From contig MCFG01000085.1 in the NCBI GenBank assembly GCA_002104895.1, forward strand, positions 170,001-193,289: DNA of 23,289 nucleotides, in the 5' to 3' direction. Positions 1 through 9,967 of this stretch are shown piece after piece. The translations under genes were made by a program, and so were the position numbers. Position 1 is the first letter of the stretch; each line of letters opens with the position of its first letter. Below the pieces are notes generated by a model that saw only the letters and a list, made by a program, of their open reading frames with translations, had not been told where the DNA came from and did not search any database. This stretch comes from Anaeromyces robustus. Taxonomy: Eukaryota; Neocallimastigomycota; Neocallimastigomycetes; Neocallimastigales; Neocallimastigaceae.

Positions 1-60
1 TCAATTGACTTGCGCAGGTAAAATATATATTAAATAAATTTTATTTTTATATTATATTAA

Positions 61-145
<85 letters not shown>

Positions 146-1949
146 TTTTATATTAAATATTTAATGAATATATATGATATATACTTAAATAAATACTTGA
201 ATAATTAAATATTTAATTAATGATTATTATATAAAAATAATTTATAAAATTATTAATAATTATTTTACCATTTTAAATTATTTTTAAAATAAAGATATTG
301 TGGAAAGATTTCAAATATTAGTCTTTTTAGTAATTATTACTGGAAGAAATTTTTTAGAACTTACTGGTACTGGAGCTGAGACTTTATCTCATTTTTATAC
401 TTTATTTTCTAAATCAATTCTTTCTCCTGCATCTTTTTCGTCATTCATCCCAAAATTAGATATATTGCAGACTTTTCAATCTTCAAACTTTCCGGAATTT
501 TGTGAAAAAATTGTTAACCTTGTTGTTTCAAAATTTACGAACTTTTTAAATTCTCCAACATATCAACTTTTAGCTGTATTAGTTACACCTGTAGTTGTTA
601 TTTATGGTAGTGAAATGTTTGTTGATTATTTAAAACATACTTTTATTACTAAATTTAATCAAATTAAACCAAGCGTATATACAAAATATAAGGATAGTTT
701 ATGTAAAGACTTTGCTGGAACGAAAAAATTTTCAGACGTAAGAAATTGAAAAGTTTTTTTATTTTATTATAATTTAATTTTAATTTAGTTTAATTTTTAA
801 AAAATAAATAAAAGAATAAAAAATATAATAAAAATGAATCAATAAAATAATGAAAGAATAAGTGAAATAAATAAATAATAATATAATATAATATAATATA
901 ATATAATATAATATAATATAATATAATATAATATAATATAATAAAATATAATATAATATAATATAATATAATATAATATAATATAATATAATATAATATA
1001 ATATAATATAATATAATATAATATAATATAATATAATATAATATAATATAATATAATATAATATAATATAATATTAATTAAAAAAATATTAATATATATA
1101 TTATTTTTATTTTATAGAATCAAATTCTAGATAGGTCAGGATATGTTTCAAGAAGAATTGGGTTTGTCTCTATACCTCTTGCATGTTTGGTATTTTATCT
1201 TTTTTTTTGAATTCAAGTTTAATATAATAATAAATATATATTGAAATTTATAACATGTTTATTTATATTAATTTTTTCTTCAATATATATAATTAATTTA
1301 TTATTTATAATTATAGACAATTAGAATTATTATGCAAACATTAAAAATGTTTGGATATTTATATATTGATGGGGATTCTTTACATATTTTTTCAATTCAT
1401 AATTTTTTTAAAAATGATGGGTCTATTAATTATATTTATGCAAAGCGCGCTTTTATTAATTTTATTATGATTTTTATATTTTTATTAATAGTTTATATAT
1501 GGTAAATGAATATATATATATTGATTAAATTAATATAAATAGTTAAAAATTATTAATTTTTTTTTCTTTAATTTATATTACAATATTTTTAGTGTTTTGG
1601 TTTTTAAAATTTATCTCAGTTTATATATTCATAAATTATCATACAAAAGAGTTCAAGAAATGAAGAAAGAAAAAGAAGTATGTATAAATACATTTAAGTT
1701 AATATAAACACTTTTTTTTTTTTTTTTAAATATTTGTATTTGGTTAATAATATATAAATTATTTTTAAAATAATTGTTATATAGAACGAATCTACTGAAA
1801 ATAAAGCTGCTGATATAAAGCGTTTAATGGAAGATGGTCCTGTTGATCATCATCAATATCAACGTCAACCTAATGATATACCACCACAACGTGATGATAA
1901 ATTAGATAAAATCGATAGATATATGATGGTGAAAAGTCGTATTCCATAA
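1..1949 (+). CDS. TAPT1/EMP65-family ER membrane protein, 3' part (5' end outside window)
   Basis: Six exons are visible: 1-17, 295-737, 1118-1189, 1317-1501, 1593-1677 and 1785-1949 (TAA). All introns are GT-AG and the reading phase is kept at every junction. The first exon and the start of the second together read QLTCADIVERFQ, a stretch typical of the TAPT1/EMP65/POD1 family (Pfam DUF747). Later family signatures follow: SEMFVDYLKHTFITKFN, then SRRIGFVSIPLACL in exon 3. Hydrophobic segments include LVFLVIITG, LLAVLVTPVVVIYG and FINFIMIFIFLLIVYIW, so several membrane passes are expected. The tail encoded by the last exon is polar, with a run of His, Gln and Asp. Family members are ER membrane proteins; yeast Emp65 works with the SUN protein Slp1 in protecting folding membrane or lumenal proteins. 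The family match is from recall of conserved motifs, not a search. The N-terminal half lies left of the window. Confidence 0.85.
61..142 (+). repeat. (TTA)n microsatellite inside intron
   Basis: About 27 uninterrupted TTA/ATT units occupy much of the 277-base intron 18-294 of the TAPT1-like gene. It is transcribed but non-coding. Confidence 0.97.
878..1073 (+). repeat. (TATAA)n microsatellite inside intron
   Basis: About 39 pentamer units with one visible variant near 943 fill half of the 380-base intron 738-1117. This intron is three to four times longer than the later introns of the same gene (91-127 bases), apparently because of the repeat. Confidence 0.97.
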
Positions 1950-2068
1950 ATGTTTAATATAAATCATTATATATAATATATATAATTAGTAGAAATAGAA
2001 TTATAGATATAATGTAATTTTATTTATTTTTATATATTTTAATTTTAATATTTTATATATCTTTAAAT

Positions 2069-2362
2069 TAAAAATAAAATAAAATAAAATAAAATAAAAT
2101 AAAATAAAATAAAATAAAATAAAATAAAATAAAATAAAATAAAATAAAATAAAATAAAATAAAATAAAATAAAATAAAATAAAATAAAATAAAATAAAAT
2201 AAAATAAAATAAAATAAAATAAAATAAAATAAAATAAAATAAAATAAAATAAAATAAAATAAAATAAAATAAAATAAAATAAAATAAAATAAAATAAAAT
2301 AAAATAAAATAAAATAAAATAAAATAAAATAAAATAAAATAAAATAAAATAAAATAAAATAA
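2069..2362 (+). repeat. (AAAAT)n microsatellite, about 58 units
   Basis: A pure AAAAT array of about 293 bases begins some 120 bases after the stop codon of the TAPT1-like gene. Its complement can be read as a repeating Phe-Ile-Leu-Phe-Tyr peptide in an open frame, which is an artefact of a stop-free pentamer and not a gene. Confidence 0.98.
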
Positions 2363-2585
2363 GTATTAATAATTAAATTATATATATACAATATGATAAT
2401 ATATAAATTAAATTAAATTAAATGTATATTACCATTATTCTACATCCAATAAAATAATTTCATCTATTTATTGAGATTAATATTTTAATTTAAATTATAT
2501 GTGGTAATAATTCGTTCATAATGAATTAAAAAATCGAACCATTTCATATATTTAAATAAGAAATAAGAAATAAAATAATAAAAAA

Positions 2586-2678
2586 TAAAAAATAAAAAAA
2601 AAAAAAAAAAAAATAAAAATAAAAAATAAAATTAAAAATATAAAAATAGAAGAATAAAAAAAAAAAAAAAAAAAAAAG
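2586..2678 (+). repeat. Poly-A and A-rich tract upstream of the GNAT gene
   Basis: Two long A runs with AAAAAT-type interruptions lie just before the GNAT start codon. In AT-rich eukaryotes such tracts often lie in promoter and leader regions, so the tract may belong to this gene's promoter; nothing more specific can be seen. Confidence 0.7.
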
Positions 2679-2709
2679 TTAATATATAATAAATCATAGA
2701 AAAAAGAAA

Positions 2710-3225
2710 ATGGAATATATTTTATGTACTGAAGATAATCTTGATGAATTAGAAGAATTTTATAACAAAGAAGTTCTTTATTTAGATGAAACAATAAATT
2801 ATCCTAAATGGGTATATAACAATTATCCTTCAAGATCCACTATTAAAGCTGTAATTGAAAAAAAAGAACAATATGCTTATTTGGAAAATGGTAAAATTGT
2901 AGGTGCATTTGTTTTTAATGAAGAACCAGGAGGCAAGTATGAAAATGCTAAAGTATCATTTAATAGAGGAGAATATTTAATCATACATACTTTAGCAATC
3001 GATCATGGACACTATAAAAAAGGTATAGCTTCAAAAATAGTTAAATATTGTATTGAAAAAGCTAAAAAAGAAGGATATAAAGCTATTTGTGCAGATATAG
3101 TACCTACTAATATTCCATCAAGAAAATTATTCGAAAAATCAGGTTTTGTTTATTTAGGAGATTTTGATTTAGAAAGAAATATTGAAGATATTCCAGTATT
3201 TTCTATGTATGAATTAAAATTATAA
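2710..3225 (+). CDS. GNAT-family N-acetyltransferase, bacterial type, intronless
   Basis: This 171-residue protein has the full length of a single GNAT domain. GNAT enzymes transfer an acetyl group from acetyl-CoA to an amine; the substrate cannot be read here. The fold's acetyl-CoA loop (motif A) is HYKKGIAS at residues 101-108, preceded by the strand IIHTLAID (91-98). Asn134 and the motif-B segment LFEKSGF (140-146) are in place. The N-terminal part (DLDELEEFY-like helix, then an INYPKW segment near 29-34) resembles small acetyltransferases of Firmicutes, from recall. The ATG at 2710 follows an A-rich leader (agaaaaaagaaa), as is usual in AT-rich eukaryotes, and no upstream in-frame exon is needed. 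It has no intron, unlike its neighbour, which fits acquisition from a bacterium, but small native genes can also lack introns. There is no signal peptide or membrane segment, so it is probably cytosolic. Confidence 0.85.
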   Translation: MEYILCTEDNLDELEEFYNKEVLYLDETINYPKWVYNNYPSRSTIKAVIEKKEQYAYLENGKIVGAFVFNEEPGGKYENAKVSFNRGEYLIIHTLAIDHGHYKKGIASKIVKYCIEKAKKEGYKAICADIVPTNIPSRKLFEKSGFVYLGDFDLERNIEDIPVFSMYELKL

Positions 3226-3250
3226 AATTTTATTACTTTAACGAAGTAAT

Positions 3251-3372
3251 TTACTAAAAATATAAAGAAATATTAATTATTTATATATTTATATTAATTT
3301 GATAAGAAAAAAATAATGTAAAATTAAAATTATATTATTTTATATTAATAATGTAAATGTAAATAATAATAA

Positions 3373-3419
<47 letters not shown>

Positions 3420-3727
3420 TGTATTATTATATTCTTATTTTTATTAAAATTATATATAATAAAAATAAAATAAAATAAAATAAAATAAAAATTATTATAA
3501 ATGGATTATTTTTTTTATAAATTTAATGGTTTTTGATAAAAAATTTTTTATAAGAAAATAATTGTTTTTAAATTAAAATTAAGCCATTAAAATAGTTAGT
3601 GATTTATAATATATTTATGTTATTATTAATATTAAATTACATATATGTTTTGATATAAATTATTTATATACATGAAAAATTACTTTAAAAATTAAGAATA
3701 ATAAATAAAGAAGAGTTAAAACAAAAG

Positions 3728-3775
<48 letters not shown>

Positions 3776-4004
3776 ATTTATTGAATATTTTTTTTTTTTT
3801 TATTTTAATATAAAGTTATACTTATTGTTTAATTATTTTTAAATAAGATTTAAAAATAATTTTTATGTACAATAGTTTTCATTAAATACAAAATAAAGAA
3901 TATGATTTTTGTTAAGATTTAAATTTTTAACTCTATTTTATTAATCACGTGTAAATAATATATTTATGTTTTATTAACATTATTTATGTAAATATCGGAA
4001 TGTG
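3251..4004. other. AT-rich spacer without a gene
   Basis: No coding signal is seen on either strand. The stretch holds simple repeats only: AAT units at about 3360-3418, AAAAT units near 3466-3490 and ATT units at about 3727-3772. It ends at the first iterated TTGCATTTCG unit of element E1. Confidence 0.7.
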
Positions 4005-5104
4005 TTGCATTTCGCGAATGTGTTGCATTTCGCAATGTTGCATTTCGCAATATGATATGGGGCGCATATTAAATTTTTGCAATGAGGCGCATAAAAAACA
4101 AATAAAAAAATGAAAAATTTTTTAACACAAATTATGAAAGCCACGTTATGAAATAAAATAAAATAGAATTTAAAAAAATTAAATAAATAAATAAAAAATA
4201 TATATATAAATAAATGAATAGAAAATAAACAAATAAATAAATAAATATTTCTTTTCTTATTAATTACTTACAAAAAAAAAATAAAGTAAAAAAATTAAAA
4301 AAAAAAATTTATTATAAAATTAAATATATTTATATTATTTTTTTGATAAATGAATAATAATAAATAAAATAAAAGATAATAAATAACAGTATTATAGATG
4401 TATTTTTATTAAAAAGACGATAACAAATAATAAATAAAAAAAATAATATAAACTTTAGAATAAATAATAGAAACAAATAAATAAATATTTTTTTATTAAT
4501 TACTTATTTACAAAAAAAAATATAAAAATAAAAATTCATTATAAAATTAAATATTTTTATAAAATTTTTTTGATTTGAAATATTAAAAAAAATATTCAAT
4601 ATTATTAAAATATTAAATAAAAAATATAATTAAATAAAAAAAATATTCAAAAAATATTCAATATTATTAAAATATTAAATAAAAAAATATTGAAGAAATA
4701 TTCAATATCATTAAATAAAAAAAAATATTGAAGAAGTATTCAATATCATTAAATAAAAAAAATATTGAAGAAGTATTCAATATCATTAAATAAAAAAAAT
4801 ATTGAAGAAATATTCAATATCATTAAATCAAAAAATAAATAAAATATTATTAAAATACTAAAAAAGTATTCAATATTATTAAATAAAAAAAATAAATAAA
4901 ATATTATTAAATTACTAAAAAAATATTCAATATTAAAAAAAATATTAAATATTATTATCATTAAATAAAAAAATATTATTAAATAAAAAAATATTATTAA
5001 ATAAAAAAAAAAATAATAAATAATTCTTTATATTATATTTTTATTTATTTAATTATTTATACAATTATGCGCCCCATTGCGAAATGCAACATTGCGAATT
5101 GCAA
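4005..5104 (-). mobile_element. E1: non-autonomous, internally deleted Mutator-like element
   Basis: The left end carries TTGCATTTCGCGAA (4005-4018) and two TTGCATTTCGCAA units (4023-4035, 4038-4050), then GGGGCGCAT (4059-4067). The next 110 bases match the inverted right end of E3 almost base for base. The right end (ATGCGCCCC at 5067-5075, TTGCGAAATGCAA at 5077-5089, TTGCGAATTGCAA at 5092-5104) matches the inverted left end of E3. E1 is therefore an E3 relative in opposite orientation. E3-like non-coding sequence continues to about 4580, just outside the position of the E3 transposase start, and then passes straight into the AT-rich sub-terminal repeat. The whole transposase gene is missing. 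Exact ends and target duplication could not be settled. Confidence 0.8.
4585..5030. repeat. Sub-terminal AT minisatellite of E1
   Basis: Degenerate repeats of roughly 30-40 bases built from ATTCAATATCATTAAAT, A-runs and AATATTGAAGAA fill this half of E1. Related arrays occur in E2 (about 6630-6790) and E3 (about 7760-8390). The apparent Ile/Phe-rich ORF on the minus strand at 4749-4961 is only this repeat. Confidence 0.8.
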
Positions 5105-5111
5105 CTCTCCC

Positions 5112-6232
5112 AAAATTTATTTCCATTAATCTATGTAATTACCTATTTATTTTAATAATAAATAAACTTAATATATATTAATAAAACTATTTACACATGA
5201 ATAATAAATAAATAAATAAATAAATAAATATAGAATTTAATCTTGACCTTAAAATTTAAATTTAACCTTTGTATTTTATACTTTTTTTTGATATATTAGT
5301 CAGTTTATTGTTACTTGAAAATTGCATTAAAATAAAAAAATATATATGTAATGAAAAAAATTATAATAATACCATACATTTTTTTATTAAAATTATTTCT
5401 CGTATTTTAAATAAACAATAATATTATTATAAATATTAAACAATTTCACTTTGCTTGATTATTATTATTTATAATTAAAATTTTAGCTTTGAAGTTGATT
5501 TATTGAAAGATAAATAAATAGTATAAATTAAAATTGACTTCAATATAATTTAAATATTTTTTATAATCATCTCTATAGCTATTTTTATTATATATATATA
5601 TAATTAAAATAGCTATAAGGATATAATAATTTTTAATAAAATTATTAAATAATAAGAGTGATATTGTAAATTAAAAATAAATAATATTCCTTTAAAAATA
5701 TTGTAATAAATATTTATAATTCAAATATTTGAATTATAAATATGAAGTTTACATTTCATTTAAATAAATATATTAATTATATTACTTCATAATTTAAATA
5801 AAAAAAGAAATATCAATAAAAAAAGATGTTGTTATAACAAAATTTTTACTTCAAAATTAACTAAACAATCATATAAATTTTATATTAGATTTTTGAATAT
5901 TTAAATTCATATAATATATTTTATTTTATTTTATTTTATTTTATTTTATTTTATTTTATTTTATTTTATTTTATTTTATTTTATTTTATTTTATTTTATT
6001 TTATTTTATTTTATATGTACTTGTAACTTATTCTACTTTACTATTTATTTTATTTTATTTTTTAACAATAAATTAATAAATATCAAAAAAAAAATATGAT
6101 ATATAATAGTATATATTATTAAAATATTTAGTAATAAAATATAGATTTTATATATTTTTATTTCAATAAAATAAAATGGAAAGGAAAACTAATTAAAGAA
6201 TTGAAATTAATAAAAATAAAATATAATAAAAT

Positions 6233-6263
<31 letters not shown>

Positions 6264-6450
6264 TATATTTATTTATTTATTTATTTATATATTTATTTAT
6301 TTATTTATTATTTTTTTTAATTTTTATTCTATTCTTTTAATGGTGAAAATACTATAAATAAAAATATACGTTGAAAAGTGGCGTATTACATATTTTGTAT
6401 TTATATTACAGAAATTTATGTCAATCATACATAAATTATGTCGAAATGCA
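5112..6450 (+). mobile_element. R1: copy of R repeat, plus orientation
   Basis: A non-coding repeat of about 1.3 kb that is nearly the reverse complement of 10510-11732 over most of its length. Its right end reads CATAAATTATGTCGAAATG (ends near 6449), the terminal sequence seen at both ends of the other copy. Its left end is not the expected terminal sequence and instead abuts the end of E1, so this copy seems truncated there. It contains TTTTA units (5919-6014), TTTA units (about 6233-6310) and about 170 bases (about 5397-5570) absent from R2. No ORF is visible. Confidence 0.75.
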
Positions 6451-6473
6451 CCACATCCGATATTTGGGAGAGA

Positions 6474-7634
6474 TGCATTTCGCAATGTTGCATTTCGCAA
6501 TGGGGCGCATGACAAAGGTTTGTAGGTTACATTTCGCAATGGGGCGCATAATTATATAAATAATTAAATAAATAAAAATATAATATATAAATAAATAAAT
6601 AATAAAATTATTAAATTATTTATTATTTTTTTTATATTTTTTTATTTAATAATATTTAATATTCTTTTTTTCTTAATATTTTTATAATATTGAATATTTC
6701 TGATTATTTTTTATTTAATATTTTAATGATATTGAATATTTTTGAATATTTTTTGATTATTTTTTTTATTTATTATTAGTTTTTTTTTTAAAGTTTTAGT
6801 ATTTTTTTAAATGTAAATAATATATAAATTATATATATTTTTTATATTTTATATTTTATATTTGTTTTGTTCTATTAAACTTTACTTTTATTATTAATAT
6901 TTTCATAACATATAATATTCTTTTTTTATTTAAAATAATAATATTATTATTTATTAATAAATATATTGATATTTTTCAAACTAACCCAATTCAATGAGAA
7001 TTAAAATTCATTAATAATCATTATTGAATTAGATTTATATTTTTAGAATAATTATAACAATCAATTAATTATAATTTATAATTTTAGTGATCATCTTCAT
7101 TTGTTATAATTTATATTTATTTAAATCAAATAAACAATTAAACCATAATTCAATTTTTTAACCATTTTTAATGAGCTAGAATTCCAGTTTTTAAAATTTC
7201 TTTCATTTTATATTAGAAATTTTTCAAATCAAAAAAAAATTCAATAGATTTAATTTTAAAGTGTCTAAAGTTTATTGCTTTTTTATTTATTATTTATTAT
7301 CATAAAATATATACATATATAATATTGTTATATTATTTACTATTTATTATTTTATTTATTATTATTCATTTATCAAAAAAATAAAATAAATATATTTAAT
7401 TTTATAATGAATTTTTTTTTTTTTTTTTTTATAATTTTTTTTAGTAATTAAGTAATTAATAAAAAGAAATATTTATTTATTTGTTTATTTTCTATTCATT
7501 TAATTATATATATTTTTTATTTTATTTTTTTAAATTATATATTATTTTATTTCATAACGTGGCTTTCTATATTATTTTTATGTGCCTCATTGCAAAAATT
7601 TAATATGCGCCCCATATCATATTGCGAAATGCAA
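6474..7634 (+). mobile_element. E2: non-autonomous deletion derivative of the E3 transposon
   Basis: The left end has TGCATTTCGCAA (6474-6485), TTGCATTTCGCAA (6488-6500), GGGGCGCAT (6502-6510), a spacer GACAAAGGTTTGTAGGTT and a further unit with GGGGCGCAT (6541-6549). The right end is ATGCGCCCC (7605-7613) and TTGCGAAATGCAA (7622-7634). Both flanks align with E3 in the same orientation. At about 7190-7204 the sequence jumps from a segment matching the last codons of the E3 transposase (E3 about 8640) to one matching its start codon region (E3 about 9965). About 1.3 kb of transposase is therefore gone. The two apparent ORFs at 6324-6559 are readings through the terminal repeat. Confidence 0.85.
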
Positions 7635-8540
7635 CATTGCATTTCGCAATGGGGCGCATGACAAAGATTTGTAGGTTGCATTTCGCAATGTTGCATTTCG
7701 CAATGGGGCGCATAATTATATAAATAATTAAATAAATAAAAATATAATATAAAAATTATTTAAAAATTTTTTTTTTTATTTAATAATATTTTTTTTATTT
7801 AATAATATTTTTTATTTAATATTTTAATAATATTGAATATTTTTTTTAGTATTTTAATAATATTTTAGTTATTTTTTTTAATTAATAATATTAAATATTT
7901 TTTTTATTTAATAATATTTTTTTACTTAATAATATTTGTTTATTTAATAATATTTTTTATTTAATATTTTAATAGTATTGAATATTTTTTTTTTATTTAA
8001 TATTTTAATAATATTGAATATTTTTTTTATTTAATAATATTTTAATAATATTGAATATTTAATATTGAATATTTTTTTAGTATTTTAATAATATTTTATT
8101 TATTTTTTTTTTAATTAATAATATTAAATATTTTTTTTATTTAATAATATTTTTTTACTTAATAATATTTGTTTATTTGATAATATTTTTTATTTAATAT
8201 TTTAATAGTATTGAATATTTTTTTTATTTAATAATGTTTTAATAATATTGAATATTTAATATTGAATATTTTTATTTAACAATATTTAATAATATTGAAT
8301 ATTTTTTGAATATTTTTTAATATTATAATAATATTGAATATTTTTTTTTATTTAATAATATTTAATAATATTTAATAATATTATTATTTATTAATAAATA
8401 TATTAATATTTTTCAAACTAACCCAATCAATGATAAATAAAATTCTTTAATCATTATTATTGAATTAGATTTATATTTTTTAGAATAATTTTGATAGTCA
8501 ATTAATTATAATTTATAATTTTTGTGATCATCTTCATTTG

Positions 8541-9967
8541 TTATAATTTATATTTATTTAAATCAAATAAACAATTAAACCATAATTCAACAATATCATT
8601 TTTATTATAGCCATTTTTAATTAGCTCGGATTCCAGTTTTTCGTAGTGTCTAATTAAACCATCAATTTCCTCCGTTCTTCCTAATATTCTTTTCTTTTTA
8701 TTCCATATTCCTCCAATTCTTCTTTCGTAATCATTGTAAGATAAAGATTCTTCTTTTTGTAATGTATATATTAATTTATTGAAAGAAGGTTTTTTTGCAA
8801 ATAAATTATTTAAGTAATTATTAAAAGATTCAGACGCATTATTTGTAATATGTTCTATACTTTTGTAATAATTCCAGGATTTTATATCATAATTATTTAA
8901 GTATGTATTCTTAAAATATTCTAAGAATTTTAAAAATTGGAAACGATCACATGCTTCGCATGAACTTTTAATTTTATTATAAATATTAAATATGTATTCA
9001 GGGTTTATGAAAGGTAAGTTAGAAATAGCTTTATAATAAATATATAAAATATTATTATCTTCTACTTCTTTATAACATAATGCATTTTTGTTAATTTCCA
9101 ATGATCTTTTATAATGCCAAATGCAATATTTAATATTTATTTCCGGAAAAGTTTTTTTTACTGCATTTGATATACCTTTTTCAAAATCACAGTGGAAATT
9201 TTTTGGTGTGATTTCAATATTATTATTATATTTAATAACATTTTTTTTATTTCCTCAAATAATATTTCATAAGTAGATTGCTTTTTATCTTTTAATACCG
9301 AAAAAGAAGTAGCATAAAAGCCATTTAATTCTGTAACATATGTTCTGGTAATAAACACCTGATAACTAATTGTAGGAGCAATATAAAATGTTCCATCTGC
9401 AAATATATCTTTATCGTATTTAGAGAATAGCTTTGCTTGGAATGGAGATTGAAAGATTACTAAATTAGAATTTTTGAAAATCATAAAATTTTCATTTCTT
9501 GTTGTTATGTAATATTCTGATTCATCGGGAATTTCTTCGAAAGTTTTAATATCAGGAAATAATTGTTTATTTCTACTTCTTGATAATTGGGATTTAATTG
9601 AATTATATTCAGGACATATAAATCCCAATTCTTGAGAAACTTCATCATATATTCGTTTAGGCCTCATATCTAAGGGAATTAAGCTCTTTCTTATTTCATT
9701 TTTAATTTTATGTTTTGTGATTGAAATAGATGTACTAAATTCTTTCTCAAGATGATTATGTGAACTTTCATATTTTAAAACTTCTTTATTATTATTTAAA
9801 ATAATGAAAGATTTACATTTATTTGACGTTCTATATTCAGTACATCTATATACTTTTGTATTATCTTTTTTAAGAGTTGAAAAATTATATTTATATTTTT
9901 TATTTATTATAATTTGTTCTTTTCCCCTATTTGTTTCACTTATCTCAATTTTTAGTTTATCGTCCAT
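8541..9967 (-). CDS. MULE-type DDE transposase with N-terminal FLYWCH zinc finger, in two frames
   Basis: The upstream frame (9967 to 9158, ATG start) begins with a FLYWCH-like zinc finger: Cys42-x8-Cys51 and His70-x-His72, preceded by aromatic Tyr/Phe positions. The MULE catalytic core follows, with the first Asp in IFADGTFYIAP (D191). The downstream frame carries the second Asp in HCDFEKG (codon at 9186-9188), the family's C-x2-H motif CIWH (9114-9125) and the catalytic Glu in NNASESFNNYL (codon at 8829-8831), ending at 8541. The frames meet at an eight-base A run (T run 9241-9248 on plus). There the sequence forms the heptamer A_AAA_AAA in the upstream frame, so a -1 shift would bring the downstream frame in directly. 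This may be programmed frameshifting, a one-base loss in a homopolymer, or a sequencing error. Total length would be about 475 residues, plausible for a compact MULE. It would bind the E1/E2/E3 ends and cut and join DNA in the nucleus. Confidence 0.88.
9231..9252 (-). promoter_or_regulatory. Possible -1 frameshift slippery site in the transposase
   Basis: On the minus strand the upstream frame reads ATA AAA AAA ATG. The heptamer A_AAA_AAA is a canonical -1 slippery sequence, and slipping here continues with AAT GTT ATT into the frame holding the second Asp and the Glu. No stable stimulatory hairpin is obvious in the AT-rich sequence downstream. Confidence 0.4.

Noticed and set aside
2068-2391. 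Minus-strand open frame of repeating Phe-Ile-Leu-Phe-Tyr residues
   Set aside because: It is the complement of a pure AAAAT array; a five-base unit without stop codons stays open in any length. No gene.
2552-2794. Minus-strand Phe/Ile-rich ORF over the start of the GNAT gene
   Set aside because: It is low-complexity reading of the poly-A tract and lies antisense to a convincing gene.
4749-4961. Minus-strand Ile/Phe-rich ORF in E1
   Set aside because: It reads through the sub-terminal minisatellite and has no match in E2 or E3.
6324-6559. Overlapping ORFs on both strands at the left end of E2
   Set aside because: Both run through the iterated terminal unit; the repeated peptide (LHFAM-type) simply reflects the DNA repeat.
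7637-7713. CRISPR-like array of 13-base repeats
   Set aside because: Units are irregularly spaced, lie only at transposon ends and the genome is clearly eukaryotic.
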